DNA of 64,000 bases from Hanleya hanleyi (GCA_036873755.1 JAVTVY010039197.1:62001-126000), one strand, 5' to 3'. Counted from the first letter of the stretch, positions 10,851-22,149 are shown. The notes: generated by a model from the letters alone, not told the origin. Numbers and translations: made by a program.

Positions 10851-12055
10851 TTTTCCGTTTTCTGTAACGGCTGACCAGTGCGAACAGTTCCCCTCTCGTT
10901 AGTGGGGCTGATTACAGAAATCAAGTTGGTTTGCACTGGCCTGTCTGAACGCGTCAACTCATGGCCTACTGAGGTGACGGTCGGTCTGCCATTTCCCTGC
11001 TGCCGTGGTGCCCGTTGTTCATTCTGCATCTCGCGCTGGCACCGTCTGCACACTGGACAGTCTTTGAAGTAGTGTGATGGAGCCCGACAGATATAGCAAG
11101 TTCTTTCCTGATTCTGACCATTGTCGTTCCGTTGCCATGGTTGCCGCCTACGTTGCTGGCCTCCCTCGAGCTCTTGGAGTCGCCTTTGAATGTTTGCCAA
11201 GTCACCTGAATCCACTGTTTCATTCTGTATTTCACCAGCAGTGGCTCGAGATACTGTTCTCCTTTTCTCTTTTGTGTCACTAAGTAGAGCCTCAACTCGT
11301 TCAACCACACCCACAGCTTCAGCAATAGGGATACAGTCCCGACCAAAGCACCGGCATTTCATATCTACACTGAGACACTTGTAAAACTGGTTTAGCGCCA
11401 GGGCCTCTTGAGCTTGACTATTCAGGTCAGGATATGCCTCCAGTACCATGCGACGGAGATCGTCGCCCATTGATTCATCTGGTTGACGTATACGGACCTC
11501 AAACATTGACCGCCACATATTTTGTTGGCGACTACTTCCAAATCTCTCTTTCAGACTCCTAGACGGCTTGTAGAAGGACCGTCGCTCGTCCAGCTGTAAC
11601 CCAGCGTAAAAAGTTCTGGCCGATCCTCTCAAATTAGCAGCCAAAGCCAGAGCTTTTTCCTTTGCTGACCAGTGACCCAGTTAGGCACAGTCCTCAAAAT
11701 GTGTAAAATACTCATCCCAGTCAGATAGCCCATCGTATGTATCTGGCTTTATCCTTAATCCACGGCTTGCATAACCCCTTGGTGGATGTCTGTCCAAAAC
11801 ACGCCACGTGCCCTCGTCATCACTGTCCTCTGGATCCTCTCTGTGTCGCTGGGGCCTGGAAGGAGCGTCGACTCTGTCCTGATGATCTTGTGTCTTATCT
11901 CTATCATTGATTAGTAGTTCTTCCACTTCATTATTAGAGTCTTCTCTATCACTATTCCTGGACTCAGTAGGCAGTCTGAGCCTTATCTGCTGGTCAGGAC
12001 TATCCACCATATTGAACTTACAGGAATCAGTAGTGAAGGATATTATCCGCCACAC
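10817..12055 (-). pseudogene. Gypsy gag polyprotein (one stop)
   Basis: Starts at an ATG at 12,055 with an acidic, Asp/Arg-rich N-terminus (NSDREDSNNEVEELLIN). The retrotransposon gag core follows (FEDCA, stop, then GHWSAKEKALALAAN and LRGSARTFY). It ends with a CCHC zinc knuckle, CYICRAPSHYFKDC (C-x2-C-x4-H-x4-C), near 11,090. The stop at about 11,680 falls where a Glu codon is expected. It would form the particle core and bind element RNA. Confidence 0.75.
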
Positions 12056-12102
12056 ACCTGCTATGTCCGGGTTCGATCACTGGATACTAAATATTGATTA
12101 GT

Positions 12103-12120
12103 ATCCCACTTCTGACACCA
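12103..12120 (-). promoter_or_regulatory. Primer-binding site (tRNA-Leu type)
   Basis: Minus strand reads TGGTGTCAGAAGTGGGAT one base inside the LTR end (TTATTACA). It starts with TGG, the complement of a tRNA CCA tail. I recall this sequence as the tRNA-Leu type used by mag/Steamer-like Gypsy elements; the tRNA assignment is from memory. Confidence 0.7.
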
Positions 12121-12121
12121 G

Positions 12122-13210
12122 TGTAATAAAACGTCCGCGCTACTCTCCATTGTAATGTTGTCGCTCGTCACCCAGTTAATCAGTCCACCATCTAAGATGA
12201 GTTGGTTTCGGTAATTCCAGTATACATGTACCACTACATTTAGAAAACTCAACTGAATCTCAGGTAACCACTGACAGTTACAACACTCAGGAAACCTGTA
12301 CCGCAGGTAACCCCTGTCAGTTAACACACTCGGGTGAATCTCAGGTAACCACTGACAGTTACAACACTCAGGAAACCTGTATCGCAGGTAACCCCTGTCA
12401 GTTAACACACTCATGTGAATCTCAGGTAACCACTGACAGTTACAACACTCAGCAAACCTGTATCTCAGGTATCCACCTACAGTTAGCACACTCGGGTGAA
12501 TCTCATGTAACCAGTGACAGCTACAACACTCAGGAAACGTGTATCGCAGGTAACCCCTGTCAGTTAACACGCTTGGGTAACCTGTATCTCAGATAACCAC
12601 ATTCAATTAACGATCAGTTAACTTTAGCATCGGTGACGTCTGCCCCGAAGAAAGACGTCACAATAGATGGAACAACTCCAGTATTTCAACATAAATCATC
12701 ATTTATTATAGATATCAGTACTCTCCATATGAAGAAGATCTGAATATATATTGACGTGATGTTATATACACAGCAACGTTGGTACAGGTCGATGATAAAT
12801 CACACTCATTTACTCTAGTGGGTGATGTTGACGAGATGGTTGAAGAAAGAATCTCCTGCTACTCACTGATGTAACCTTATCAATAAATATCAGATGCTTG
12901 CAATATGATTTTAGGTTGTTTCAATTACTCCAATGATATGGGGAATTATTCCATATAATGGGCTATTCCAATACAATCCATCGTATAATAGTAGATGGCA
13001 CAGTTCTAACAAATGTTGATCAGACTGACCCGGTTCACTTCGGTACGATAGAAAAACATGGCCGCCAAAGTGGCGAGCATGGACAACACGCTTTCGAAAG
13101 TTCACTGATGTCGGGTTATGAAATCATCCAACTCTGGATTACACTATCGGAAATACACAGTAACTGTCCGGGAAGTCCAGGTACACAGGTAAGTCTCCCT
13201 ACCAGAATCA
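12122..13210 (-). repeat. 5' LTR (intact copy)
   Basis: 1,089 bp, TG...CA ended. Homologous to 1,699-2,533 plus 4,319-4,557. It carries one more copy of the internal period-60 repeat than the left LTR. This copy shows the uninterrupted sequence across the CAAT junction at 12,974-12,977. Confidence 0.75.
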
Positions 13211-13570
13211 ATGGATACAAGCAAGGCATAATTCATCACGTAACTTCTCCCCCCCAGTACACTCGCACTTACGTACACATGCTATATGCAGGCTGCTCCC
13301 TGTATGGGATGCCCATATTAGATCCGGAGAACTTCCAGGATGAGCACCATTAAAAACCACAATTAAATTAATATTCAAGAAACACTCAACTTGCAGGCCC
13401 CTCCCTGTAAGGGACGCCTGATAGTAATCCAATCCACTGAACACGGCGAATAAAACATATTTACAGATGCAGGTAATCCGATGTATGGGCCCATCCCTGA
13501 ATGGCACATAAAACATCCAGAATTCACATTGAATATTCGGCACGATCATTAATATTTACATACCACATTG
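13211..13570. other. Degenerate repeats, no gene
   Basis: Contains three diverged copies of a segment beginning TGCAGG with CCCTGTATGGG or similar (near 13,290, 13,395 and 13,470). No supported coding sequence. Confidence 0.35.
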
Positions 13571-13984
13571 GGTTGATAGAAAAAAATATTCTCAGGTATA
13601 TTACAGTATTGTGCACTTCGAGGTAAAAACATGAAATCTGGCATAGTTATAGCCAATTGCATGCTGATCATTTTCTCAATCAAGTTTTCCAAGAATCCAA
13701 GATGGCCGCTATAGCCGTAGCTCTATACTTTGGAAGCATCAGAACATGGTGACATTATCATTTGAATATGGATTTGGTGAATGAAATGTAGCATTTATTT
13801 GACCAGTAATGTCAACGATAATTCCTTGTAAGCGATTAATCCAAGATGGCCGCTACATCCGTACCATGTCCATATTTGGAAAGCAGCAGATCATGGCGAC
13901 ATTATCAGTTATATTTAGATTCGAAGCAGCATGAAAGTTAGCATAGATGTGACTAGTAATATCTATTTTAACTTTTTTTCAGCG
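13571..13984. repeat. Degenerate tandem repeat of about 143 bp
   Basis: The phrase CCAAGATGGCCGCTA recurs at about 13,698 and 13,841, followed by related GGAA/GCATCAGA(A)CATGG and GACATTATCA segments. No coding. Confidence 0.5.
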
Positions 13985-15160
13985 GGGATTCGCAAATACA
14001 TATCACACCAAGGAAACGGAGCTTAGAAGTAATGACTGCAGTACTTACTTGATATGTCCAGTCATGAATTTCCTGCATTTACTGGACACCGACATATCGT
14101 ACGTAGATGAAATCCTTATTTTGGGTTCAGAAACGGATTCACTTCACCATGGAAAATCTACAGCATCTGGGTTTCATCCCTGATCCCACGAAGTCGGAGC
14201 TAAAGCCGGACGAGCGTCGAAAGTATATGGGGACGATCTTCGACGCAAAAAGGGAGATCGTCCTGCCCCAGGAAGATCACTGGGACAAAATTCAGAATCA
14301 AATTCAAAACTCTCTGCCCTCTCGGGTCTCGATCGTTCCGGTAATCACAAAGTTTAGTGGAGCCCCTATTCATCGACTCCAGACCTAACGCAGTTCGGAC
14401 GGCTTCAGATTCGACCTCTACACTTTCATCTCCATTCACTCCTGCAATCCTCAGTTTCCTGTGTCACGGGACCTTCATCCGTTCCTGCAGTGGTGGTAGA
14501 ACCGACAAAACGTCACGAGGGTGGGGGGAAGGGGGGGGGGGAGGGGTGTTAGGAGTACCTCTAAATCATTCTCCTCACCCGATACATCACTTATTCACAG
14601 ACGCACCATGAACGGGGTGGGGAGCTAAGGCTAAGCGGCACACGGTCTCAAGACTACATATCAAGTTGAGAGCGATTGTGTTAGCAGTTCAACAGTAGCC
14701 CAACGCACGCCAGGGATCATCACTGATGGTGGCCTAGGACAATACCGCGGTGGTCTCCAACATCAACAAGTTAGGGGGCCCCGTATCTCGACTATTGTTT
14801 CAAGAGACTTGGGACCTTTTCCAGTGGGCACAGAGTCAGTTTTGTCAAATTTAGTTACGACATGTTCGGGTAAGACAGGACCCGGGACGCTTGAACGTGA
14901 TAGGAGAAAATTTGTCACGTCGGGACAAGATAATACAGACGGAGTGGTAGCTACACAGCAACGCATTCCGACAGTTCAGCAGAGTGTGGTTACAACCATT
15001 AGTGGATTTATTCGTCACACGACTCAACGCCCAGATCGCAACATTTGTGAGTCCGATTAAAGACCCGCAAGCTTGGGACAACCGCATTCCGACCATACAG
15101 CAGGTACTCCACAAGAAAAAACAGCACGATTGTGTCATCATAATAGTATTTCCATGGTGA
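13985..15160 (+). pseudogene. DIRS-like retrotransposon RT/RNase H remnant
   Basis: Fragments in changing plus-strand frames. The RT box YVDEILILGS is near 14,100 (Glu where DIRS and related RTs have a second Asp). HLGFIPDPTKSEL and YMGTIFDAKREIVLP follow at 14,160-14,270. The RNase H-like block LRAIVLAVQQ and NTAVVSNINKLGGPVS lies at 14,660-14,800. LNVIGENLSRRDKIIQTEW (14,897-14,953), a TAG stop, then LVDLFVTRLNAQ and SPIKDPQAWD run to about 15,085. The order and wording match the RT-RNase H region of tyrosine-recombinase (DIRS-type) retrotransposons as I know them. No tyrosine recombinase is visible in the window. Confidence 0.65.
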
Positions 15161-15776
15161 TTTCGTCATCTATGTTTCCCATGGCTGATTCGGTTACTAA
15201 CAGATGAACCACGTCAACCCTTCGCAAAATTTATTACAGATGGTTTTAGCAGGAAAAGTATAACGCGGACACCGATAGTCAGTCTAGACTTTCTCCGCTA
15301 TTTATTGTTTTATCAAAGATGAGTGATCATGGTGATGACACGTCAGATTTCATGCCGCGACGTCATTCATAAGGCGACGTCGTGGTTATGACGGCCTCTT
15401 GAACAACCTGAAGATTTCGTTGTCGACGTTGAAGCAACCTTTGACCTCAGCATTCCCATATTGGTGACGTCACAAGACCTCCTAGATACGGCGATATACT
15501 CCTCAAACGATTTCAAGCGCTTATTGTCTTGCTGGCATTATCGTTATAATCTCATGTAATTGATATTCACGAGCAAAGGTACAAAGGTAGGTGTATACTC
15601 ATTGTATGGTCATAAAATTAAGCATAGCATGGAATAATCTCTGTATTTGTGTAAAATCTATAGTTTGGCAAATGTATGGTTTTTGTAACGTTCTTTTATA
15701 CCGTGAGTTGAATGCATGCAATTCATCGAGTAATTTCACCCCACCACGATATTTCACATTTCAGGGGAATTGCAGA
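15161..15776. other. Upstream region of copy B gene
   Basis: No repeat or coding block recognised. A pyrimidine-rich stretch ending TTTCAG at about 15,763 could be a 3' splice site just before the ATG at 15,777, so a 5' UTR exon may lie upstream. Confidence 0.3.
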
Positions 15777-16934
15777 ATGGCAGAATCGAACCGTAGTGAT
15801 GTGGCGACAGATGAATTTCTGTCTGCCGGTTGGAAACCCAAGGGATTCCCCAAAAAATCATGCATTCTTCGACAGGAGAAAAAACCCGATAACCACGTCC
15901 GTTTTAACAGCAGACAAGTAAGGTTGTATTTTCCGGAAAGCATTGGGAATCCCTTCCGGGATCAGGAGAGACGAATACAGCTGAATGATTTCGTCAAACG
16001 CACGAAGCGGATGAAGAATTCACAAGAGCTACAGAAACGGTTGAACAAAATTCGACGAGTGTTCGAGGTGAACAAACATGAAGATTTTAGCAATTTGGAC
16101 GATATGGAGAAACAGAGATTATGCCGAAGATACATGTTGCATCGAGAATTGGTGATTTCCAAGAAACTGGACCTTTCTTGGTTTGAAGACAAAGCGCGAC
16201 AAACCGTATCAGGATATTCCGTGAAGGATACAGGATCCGTACATGGCACCACGTGTGTAGAATTCACAGAGAACACTAAGGGAACAGAATCCGCAGACGA
16301 CACTAGGGGAGCAAAATTGGCAAATGACACTAAGGGAAAAGAATCTACAGACGACTTGAGAGGAACAGAATTCGCAGATGACACTAAGGGGACAGAATCC
16401 GCAGACGACACTATGGGAGAAGAAATCTCAGATGCCACAATTGGTGTTGAACCTGCAGATGGTAACGCGGAAACAATATTCACAGATGACTCCAAAGGAA
16501 CCGAAGCTGTGGATAGCAACAAGAAACGAATATTGACAGATGCCACACAGGTTGACGGATCAGCAGCTGACAGCAGGGAAACTAGTTCTGTAGATGGCAA
16601 CAAGGAAACAGAATCCACAGATGCTACGGAGGGTACGGGAGGAACCGAGGGCGCCTTATGCGCAAATGACACTGAAGGCATGGTTTTCGAAAATGACCAA
16701 AATGAAACAGGATCCACAGATGCCACAACGGCTGTAAGCTTGTATGCGATGCACACAAGCCGTGAAGATATCAAAACGAGCAAAAGTATGTCGAAGCACC
16801 AAAGTATCAAATCCCAGCTTATCCGAACTCTGTCCTCTCCTTTCCGAAAGATTGAGCGGGTATTCACAAGCAGTTTCAGGCCATCTTCTGAGGACAATCT
16901 GGATTTTTCAGTAAAATTAGAAAAAAAGAGATGA
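15777..16934 (+). CDS. Repeat-rich hydrophilic protein, copy B (complete frame)
   Basis: 385 residues from ATG 15,777 to TGA at 16,934. The frame is open further upstream, but this ATG follows a likely splice acceptor and begins MAESNRSD. Residues 1-50 are basic and contain HVRFNSRQVRLYF (40-52). This resembles a PP1-docking RVxF plus hydrophobic pair, as in PPP1R15-type regulators; that is inference and lacks the usual Lys/Arg before Val. Residues 50-125 are basic and predicted helical. From about 162 come 9-residue repeats (consensus DTKGTESAD), more diverged than in copy A, then Asp/Ser/Thr-rich repeats and a basic tail (SQLIRTLSSPFRKI). No signal peptide or membrane span. The antisense strand is open for 311 codons only because the 27-bp repeat has a period divisible by three. 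Confidence 0.6.
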   Translation: MAESNRSDVATDEFLSAGWKPKGFPKKSCILRQEKKPDNHVRFNSRQVRLYFPESIGNPFRDQERRIQLNDFVKRTKRMKNSQELQKRLNKIRRVFEVNKHEDFSNLDDMEKQRLCRRYMLHRELVISKKLDLSWFEDKARQTVSGYSVKDTGSVHGTTCVEFTENTKGTESADDTRGAKLANDTKGKESTDDLRGTEFADDTKGTESADDTMGEEISDATIGVEPADGNAETIFTDDSKGTEAVDSNKKRILTDATQVDGSAADSRETSSVDGNKETESTDATEGTGGTEGALCANDTEGMVFENDQNETGSTDATTAVSLYAMHTSREDIKTSKSMSKHQSIKSQLIRTLSSPFRKIERVFTSSFRPSSEDNLDFSVKLEKKR

Positions 16935-17027
16935 AAGTATAACCTTATGATATATTACCTCAGGATATTTTCTGAATGTCTAAATCTATAGGTAATTCCA
17001 CGTTCCTCTCTTTTTTCCCGTGCTTAA

Positions 17028-17913
17028 AGGAGAAGAAAACATATGACTAATGTATACACTGAATGAAAGATCTACCTCCCCCGTATCCAAAAATGTAAGC
17101 AAATATTTTTTGCGATTTTTTCTACTCGATTAAATCGGCGTTCGACCTGCGCATCATTGTTTCTCAAGCGTTCCGCCATTCAGGCTAGGATCGTCCAAGC
17201 GTGTGAAGTCACCGGGGCCTCGCCGCTCTCCAGCGGGGAAGGTGAAAATATAATGACATTGCATGGAGATATATTACAAACCAAGCCTTTCTTACATTGG
17301 AATGATTACAATTTGACAGAAATAGGAACCGCACATCGTGATATGACTGAAATAGTGTTGAAAGACTGATAAACTCACTCCAATTTATTGCAGCAGCCTC
17401 ACCGTGCAAAAGTTCTTCCCTGATGGGTTTGCAGTAAAATCCTGCCGACCGACGTTATGCATGCACTGTTTCAGTACATCTGATGAAATGTCACGGTCTT
17501 TGGAAGGTATTTATTCCCAGTTCTGTTAAAACAGCCAAACGCCACATACTGCGGCATGATGCCCGTGGATTTGCGGAATATTGGCACACTACCTCTATCA
17601 AATTATAACGGTATACAAAATATAGACAGCAGTCCCGAAAGTTTCTCTTACTAATAACGTACAGGGCGAAAGTGAGCATGAGCCAGGCTGACGTCACGAA
17701 GCGATGCGCACAATATGTTTTCGGCATTCCTGATTGGTTAAAATAGACGCAAGTCCTTGTAATGGCGGCACTTATGAATCTGTCCAGTTTTGATGTTTCG
17801 ATATGAATAGATCGGCGGTAAAAAATCGCAAAAAATATTTGCTTACATTTTCGGATACGGGGGAGATAGATCTTTCGTTCAGTGTATACATTAGTCATAT
17901 GTTTTCTTCTCCT
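17028..17913. mobile_element. MITE with ~94-bp inverted repeats and TTAA flanks
   Basis: 886 bp. The left end AGGAGAAGAAAACATATGAC is mirrored at the right end; about 94 bp match with roughly three mismatches. Both sides are flanked by TTAA (17,024-17,027 and 17,914-17,917). The paralogous site near 1,028 reads GTGCTTAGTAGAC without the insert, proving insertion. TTAA suggests piggyBac-type duplication, but since the ends are palindromic a TA duplication (Tc1/mariner) cannot be excluded. No transposase is seen inside. Confidence 0.8.
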
Positions 17914-18129
17914 TTAATAGACAAGACAACAGATGATTTAAATAAATAAAGGAAGAATAAAAATGCTAAGAATAAAGGTTGACTGTAAATATTCAAAATA
18001 ATTTTAAATGTATTTTGTATGACGAAAAACTATACAATATTATGTATATTCGTTGACGTGTTGAAATATTGTAGCGTATCTAGTTTACACTTAATATAAT
18101 CATTTCCATTATTACTAACGTGACGTATT

Positions 18130-18590
18130 AAAACATGACGCCTGCATATGACCTCTGTGACGTCGCTTCCGGTTCCGGTCACGTGGCAGGAAGTGACCTT
18201 TGACCACCCCTGCGCCTGCGCACAATACTGGATAAAAATGATGCGTAAGGGCTAAAGTTCACTTCCGGCCACGTCACTGGAACCAGAAGTGAGATCACAT
18301 TGATATCAAATGCATTTTTCTGTCAATGGGTGTCCAGATGCGCTTTCAAAAGGATCAAGAGCCGTCTACGTGCCCTTTCGGAACCTGACAATAAATACGA
18401 GGGTCATCAGTGGGCTTAGTGACGTCACAAAGGTCAAAGGTCAATATGAGTTTAAATCCTCTTTTAAAAGGGATCAAGAGGCGTCTAGGTGCCCCTTATG
18501 CGACGTCACATCCAAATTTGAGAAGGTCAGTAGGTCAATAGACGTCTGCGCGCCCTTTCGGAACCTGGGGCATTTCCGTAAACCGGTGAA
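18130..18590. repeat. Dispersed repeat with CRE, E-box and DR1 motifs, copy 2
   Basis: Collinear with 1,285-1,640, with the same AGGTCAAAGGTCA at 18,431-18,443, then extended by a second diverged block (AGGGATCAAGAGGCGTCTAG, ACGTCACATCC) to about 18,590. Confidence 0.6.
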
Positions 18591-19156
18591 CTACGGTATA
18601 CAAAAGAACTAAATCACATGGTTGTAGGAAAAACCAGGTTTTCATTTTCATAAAAGAGAACACGATTATTATTATTAATATCAACCATCAATTACATAAG
18701 TTCAGTGGAATATCTGCGGTGTAAGTCTTTTTTATCGGTTACTTTAGCATTTTTAGGGTATCCATCACTCTAAATATCCAGATACGTCGTGGCCACACCA
18801 TCTGGGTGAAGTTTGCGCTTCGGGTTGAAGAAGGTGAAAGCGCCTCACTCCTGGACGTAGGTGTGTACCTGATTCTGAACGACTCGGAAGCCCTTGTTGG
18901 CCCCACTCGCACTGGTCTGGCTTTGCATCGAAGTTATTATTCCGACGGCCGACTCCTTTACAACGGAACTTGCTGTTGTTGTCGCCTTCACCGTCGCAAT
19001 AGCAGGTTTTCGAGCAGAGGGTGATCATGGCATTCTAACTTGAAATTAAAAAGCACGACAACCATCGATCTCGTTCGGCTTCATAGCGCTCTCGCAGTTA
19101 CGGTTTGACTAAGGATTCCCAGTCCGGGTTGGAGGCGGCCATGTGCGCGGAATCGG
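18591..19156. other. Unclassified, possible minus-strand coding remnant
   Basis: A minus-strand block at about 19,020-18,780 has coding-like composition, but every frame holds stops or loses sense. It may be a decayed exon or a further Polinton gene. I cannot assign it. Confidence 0.25.
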
Positions 19157-19712
19157 TTACAAGCGTCTGGTTCGTCAGTCATAATTCAACCGTCGTCCAT
19201 TAGAGAATATCCGCGTCCATAATCCAAAGACCTATTCCATATTCCATATAACAGTATTAGCACCAAATTCAAAAGACAATCATAATATACATAAACATAG
19301 GCTTGTTTCCTGCAAGAGAGAAGCGGTCAACAGTTTTCAATGATGCCGGCAAGACATCATGATGTTCCAAAAATATCAAATCCGTATCGCTGATCAGTAT
19401 TCTTAATCCATAATATTCGTTGTAAAGTCGTCATCTAAAGAATGATGTATCTCAGTCACGCTTTGATTGTGGCTGTTCATATGACTGCCATGAGGATCTT
19501 GGAGTACATGGGCTCATACGGCCCCTAGCCCCGGGTTAAGCGGAATTAGACACAAGTTACGAAACGTAACGCCATAGGTCGTATTTTGCTATCAGCATGC
19601 GATATGTATCGCCAAATTTGAGAAACTTTGAGTGGAGGCGCTTGGTGGTGTAACCCTGTTTTATAAGTTTCTGCAACAATGTTTTGTGACGTTGATTAAA
19701 ATCGTCACATCT
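19157..19712 (-). mobile_element. 5'-truncated Penelope-like element inside Polinton polymerase
   Basis: Reverse complement of 39,770-40,311. It starts within the RT C-terminal region (DDFNQRHKTLLQ, then KFGDTYRMLIAKY) and ends with CGCTTGTAA at its 3' terminus (19,157 on the plus strand). The junction with the polymerase frame is at about 19,712, immediately after IEM. Confidence 0.75.
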
Positions 19713-20473
19713 CGATCACCTGCCATTCTGACGGGTCGAACAATACACATAGGAAATCGTAGAGAAATTCTAGCATACGCAGTTTGGCCAGCTGATACAC
19801 CATGCACCCGATTTGCAGCGGTAGGTTGTACGTGATGGTCTTTTTGGACGGGGTGACTTCGTACGTGTTTTCGTCAATCAACTCCATGTGCCGATACAGC
19901 GGTGAATTCAGTCGTTTTCAGGCCTGTTTGGTGGTGCAAATCTTGATGTGGATGAGGACAGTCCTGGATGGTTACGGTTTTACCATAGCCATTGTGCCAA
20001 GCAACTTCTTTGTTTCTCCGATGATACACTCTCACAAATATTCAGGTAAAAGTCCTGAACTGATCAGGTTGTATATCCACAACTCAATTTCAGGGATTTT
20101 GGTTGAAATTCAGGGATGATTACCTGAATTTCAGGAGATGCCTGAATGAGAGGATTTCCCTGAAATTCAGGTAATCCAACAAACCTGTAATGGGAGTATA
20201 GACTACCGGGCTCAGTCCGAGGCGTTTGTTGTAGCACCCCCACGTAAGTGAACACTCATGAACGTGCCAGTAGCAGCCGTGGAACTGGAACACAATCGTT
20301 ATTTTATTGATGGTGGCGAATCCGTCTTCTCCAATTCGTTTTTCCGTGTGGTTGACACCGGGTCCGCCCAAGATATTTCCTTTCAAACAGTCAAACATAT
20401 CGGCGTCTTTCTGTTCTTGGTAAATCCTGGGGTGGAGTACACACCTAAATGATGTTCGGTTAAACACAGGCAT
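19713..20473 (-). pseudogene. Polinton family-B DNA polymerase, palm/thumb-side fragments
   Basis: Minus-strand blocks. GEDGFATINKITIVFQFHGCYWH near 20,370-20,300 matches the conserved FHGxxWH segment of Polinton protein-primed DNA polymerases. At 19,950-19,713, SPLYRHMELIDENTYEV and LAKLRMLEFLYDFL match the region just before the catalytic D-x-D box. The sequence is then cut by the Penelope-like insertion, so the catalytic DTD motif itself is missing. A stop and frameshifts are present. The stretch at 20,040-20,190 is filled by short CCTGAATTTCAGG-type repeats. This enzyme would replicate the Polinton. Confidence 0.7.
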
Positions 20474-20479
20474 CGGTTC

Positions 20480-20936
20480 GGGTCTTCGGCCATAAATAGA
20501 GGTAAAATCTTTAGCAAAAACCCTGTAAAGGTATATATTTTCTAAATGGGCATAATCATGTCATTATTTCAGGAGACAAGTGAGCTATTGAAATTGAAAA
20601 GGAAAAACGTGCTATCCTCCTTAATCCTTCTTCAACTTTTCTGAAAAACTCCATAAAATGTATGAAAATGTGTCAAATTCGACCCACAACCCAAAGAAAA
20701 CGAATAAAAATGATTTTCTTTTTATGCACGTTAAAGTGTTTTCCGCCCAATGGACATTTTAAAATGGCGAAGAAAACAAGGGGTCGACCTAGTCGTTGTT
20801 TGTAAAATTTTATTGCCATAAAGGAAGCATCATTTAGTAGAAAGGGAAGAATTACTATGATGTCAAAAACGGGCGACCTTATGAAAATAGGGAGGGACCA
20901 CTTTGTGCGAAAGCGTGGCAAGTGTGGCCTGCACCG
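20480..20936 (+). repeat. Direct repeat unit 1 (~450 bp) inside Polinton
   Basis: Shares many blocks in order with 22,150-22,620, such as AAAAACCCTGTAAA, GAAAATGTGTCAAATTCGA, AAGGGGTCGACCTA, GTCAAAAACGGGC and GGCCACTTTGTGC (GACCACTTTGTGC here). It differs by indels. Confidence 0.65.
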
Positions 20937-20940
20937 TTAA

Positions 20941-21453
20941 CCCTGCCTGGGCTTTTTTAAAATTATTTTTCTTACCCCTTCAGCTAGCGGGCTGAAACTT
21001 ACCACACTATACCCTTGTGTCAAGATCTACCAGAAAATGTAAAAAAAAATCGAGATGGCCGCTTTGATGACGTCACAGTGAAGTCATTTTCAAAAAAGGC
21101 ATTTTTTGGTCGATTTTCGGGCGGATTTTCCGAATTTTATATTTATGCAATTTCTCCGCAAAAACTGCATGATAGATTAGTAAATATTAATGTGATGTGA
21201 AATAAAATCGTTTTTGCCCATTTTTCGTCGCGGAAAAGCAGAGATTTTGAAGAAATATGACAAAAACATCACTTTTCTGGTATCCCACGTGGCCGCCATC
21301 TTGAATTTACCCATGATCCTCTGCTCAGGGGGTTATGCAAATAGGCTCAAAATGACCCCAAAATGATAAACTATAAAGTCAAGGAGGTTCAGCTCTCCAT
21401 TTTTTGTCGTTCTGGAGATAGCGCAGAAAGTTTGGTCCCAGGCCAGGTAGGGT
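20941..21453. mobile_element. piggyBac-like MITE, copy 1
   Basis: Left flank TTAA (20,937-20,940) then CCCTGCCTGGGC. The right end reads CCCAGGCCAGGTAGGG followed by TTTAA (21,453-21,457). CCCT termini plus TTAA are the hallmarks of piggyBac-type ends. Inverted relative to 33,617-34,144, with which it shares most of its interior. Confidence 0.7.
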
Positions 21454-21457
21454 TTAA

Positions 21458-22149
21458 AGCTAAGGTGTTTTCTCAGAATTTCTATTCTCAAGGCTACGCC
21501 AATCTGGGAGTGTACGCAAGTTGCTTGATAGACGAGACTCGCTTGTAATATGCCGTGTTATGGGATATAACGCCAATCACATTTCCCCTATTTTGCTAAA
21601 AAAACTAAATATCATAGCATTACACTTTGACCGTGACAGTCAAACTCATATACAAAGATCGGGAATGTTGACAACCTTTCGAATGAGGCATGAGGAACAA
21701 AATAAATGCAAATATAGCTGAAATTCGAGTCAAATTGTCGATAATTTTGCATTCCGACTTTTACAAAAAAATGGGGGGGGGAGTACAAAAATCGAGATAA
21801 AATGGTCAAAATCAGTATAATACGCTCTCACGTTGACATTTACATTGACAATAATGAGACATACAGGTTACTACTCCAAACATACATAGCAAACGAAGAA
21901 AAGGTAATTCTGTATAGGTCTAGATAGCATGTATACGAGGTCAGTATTATCATACCATGTATTATGCATAAAATCGAAACATTTCTGACAAAGATAATGA
22001 TCCTGTTCAATATAAAGTCATTACAAGGCCCCCAAAGAGCGTTTTTAACGAGCGTAGTATAGGAGGACATGCAACACATGTATTTGACCTACTGGTGTAT
22101 TATAACAGCCCAATGGAACCTGCATTAAGAGTGCAGTCCACACCTTAAG
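21458..22149. other. AT-rich DNA, no gene
   Basis: No motif or repeat recognised apart from a G9 run near 21,774. Confidence 0.4.

Larger units (their letters stand above)
1699..13210 (-). mobile_element. Decayed Ty3/Gypsy-type LTR retrotransposon with extra ORF
   Basis: Two homologous LTRs (1,699-4,557, interrupted; 12,122-13,210) bracket minus-strand gag, protease, reverse transcriptase, RNase H and integrase in the Ty3/Gypsy order, then an additional zinc-finger ORF. A primer-binding site lies next to the right LTR. Stop codons occur in gag, RT and integrase, frameshifts occur in pol, and an active-site residue of RT is changed, so the copy is dead. No matching target-site duplication is seen at the outer ends and no clear polypurine tract before the 3' LTR, so the outer boundaries are approximate. 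Confidence 0.8.

Noticed and set aside
12061..12120. tRNA gene next to the LTR (GGGTTCGATCAC ... TGACACCA)
   Set aside because: No cloverleaf; the 3' part is the primer-binding site complement.
15962..16897. 311-codon open frame antisense to the repeat-rich gene
   Set aside because: It mirrors the 27-bp repeat and the sense gene, is Ser/Val-rich without motifs, and copy A breaks the corresponding antisense frame.
18780..18830. CAP/SCP domain (FTQMVW on the minus strand)
   Set aside because: Only about six residues match and the surrounding frame has no other CAP features.
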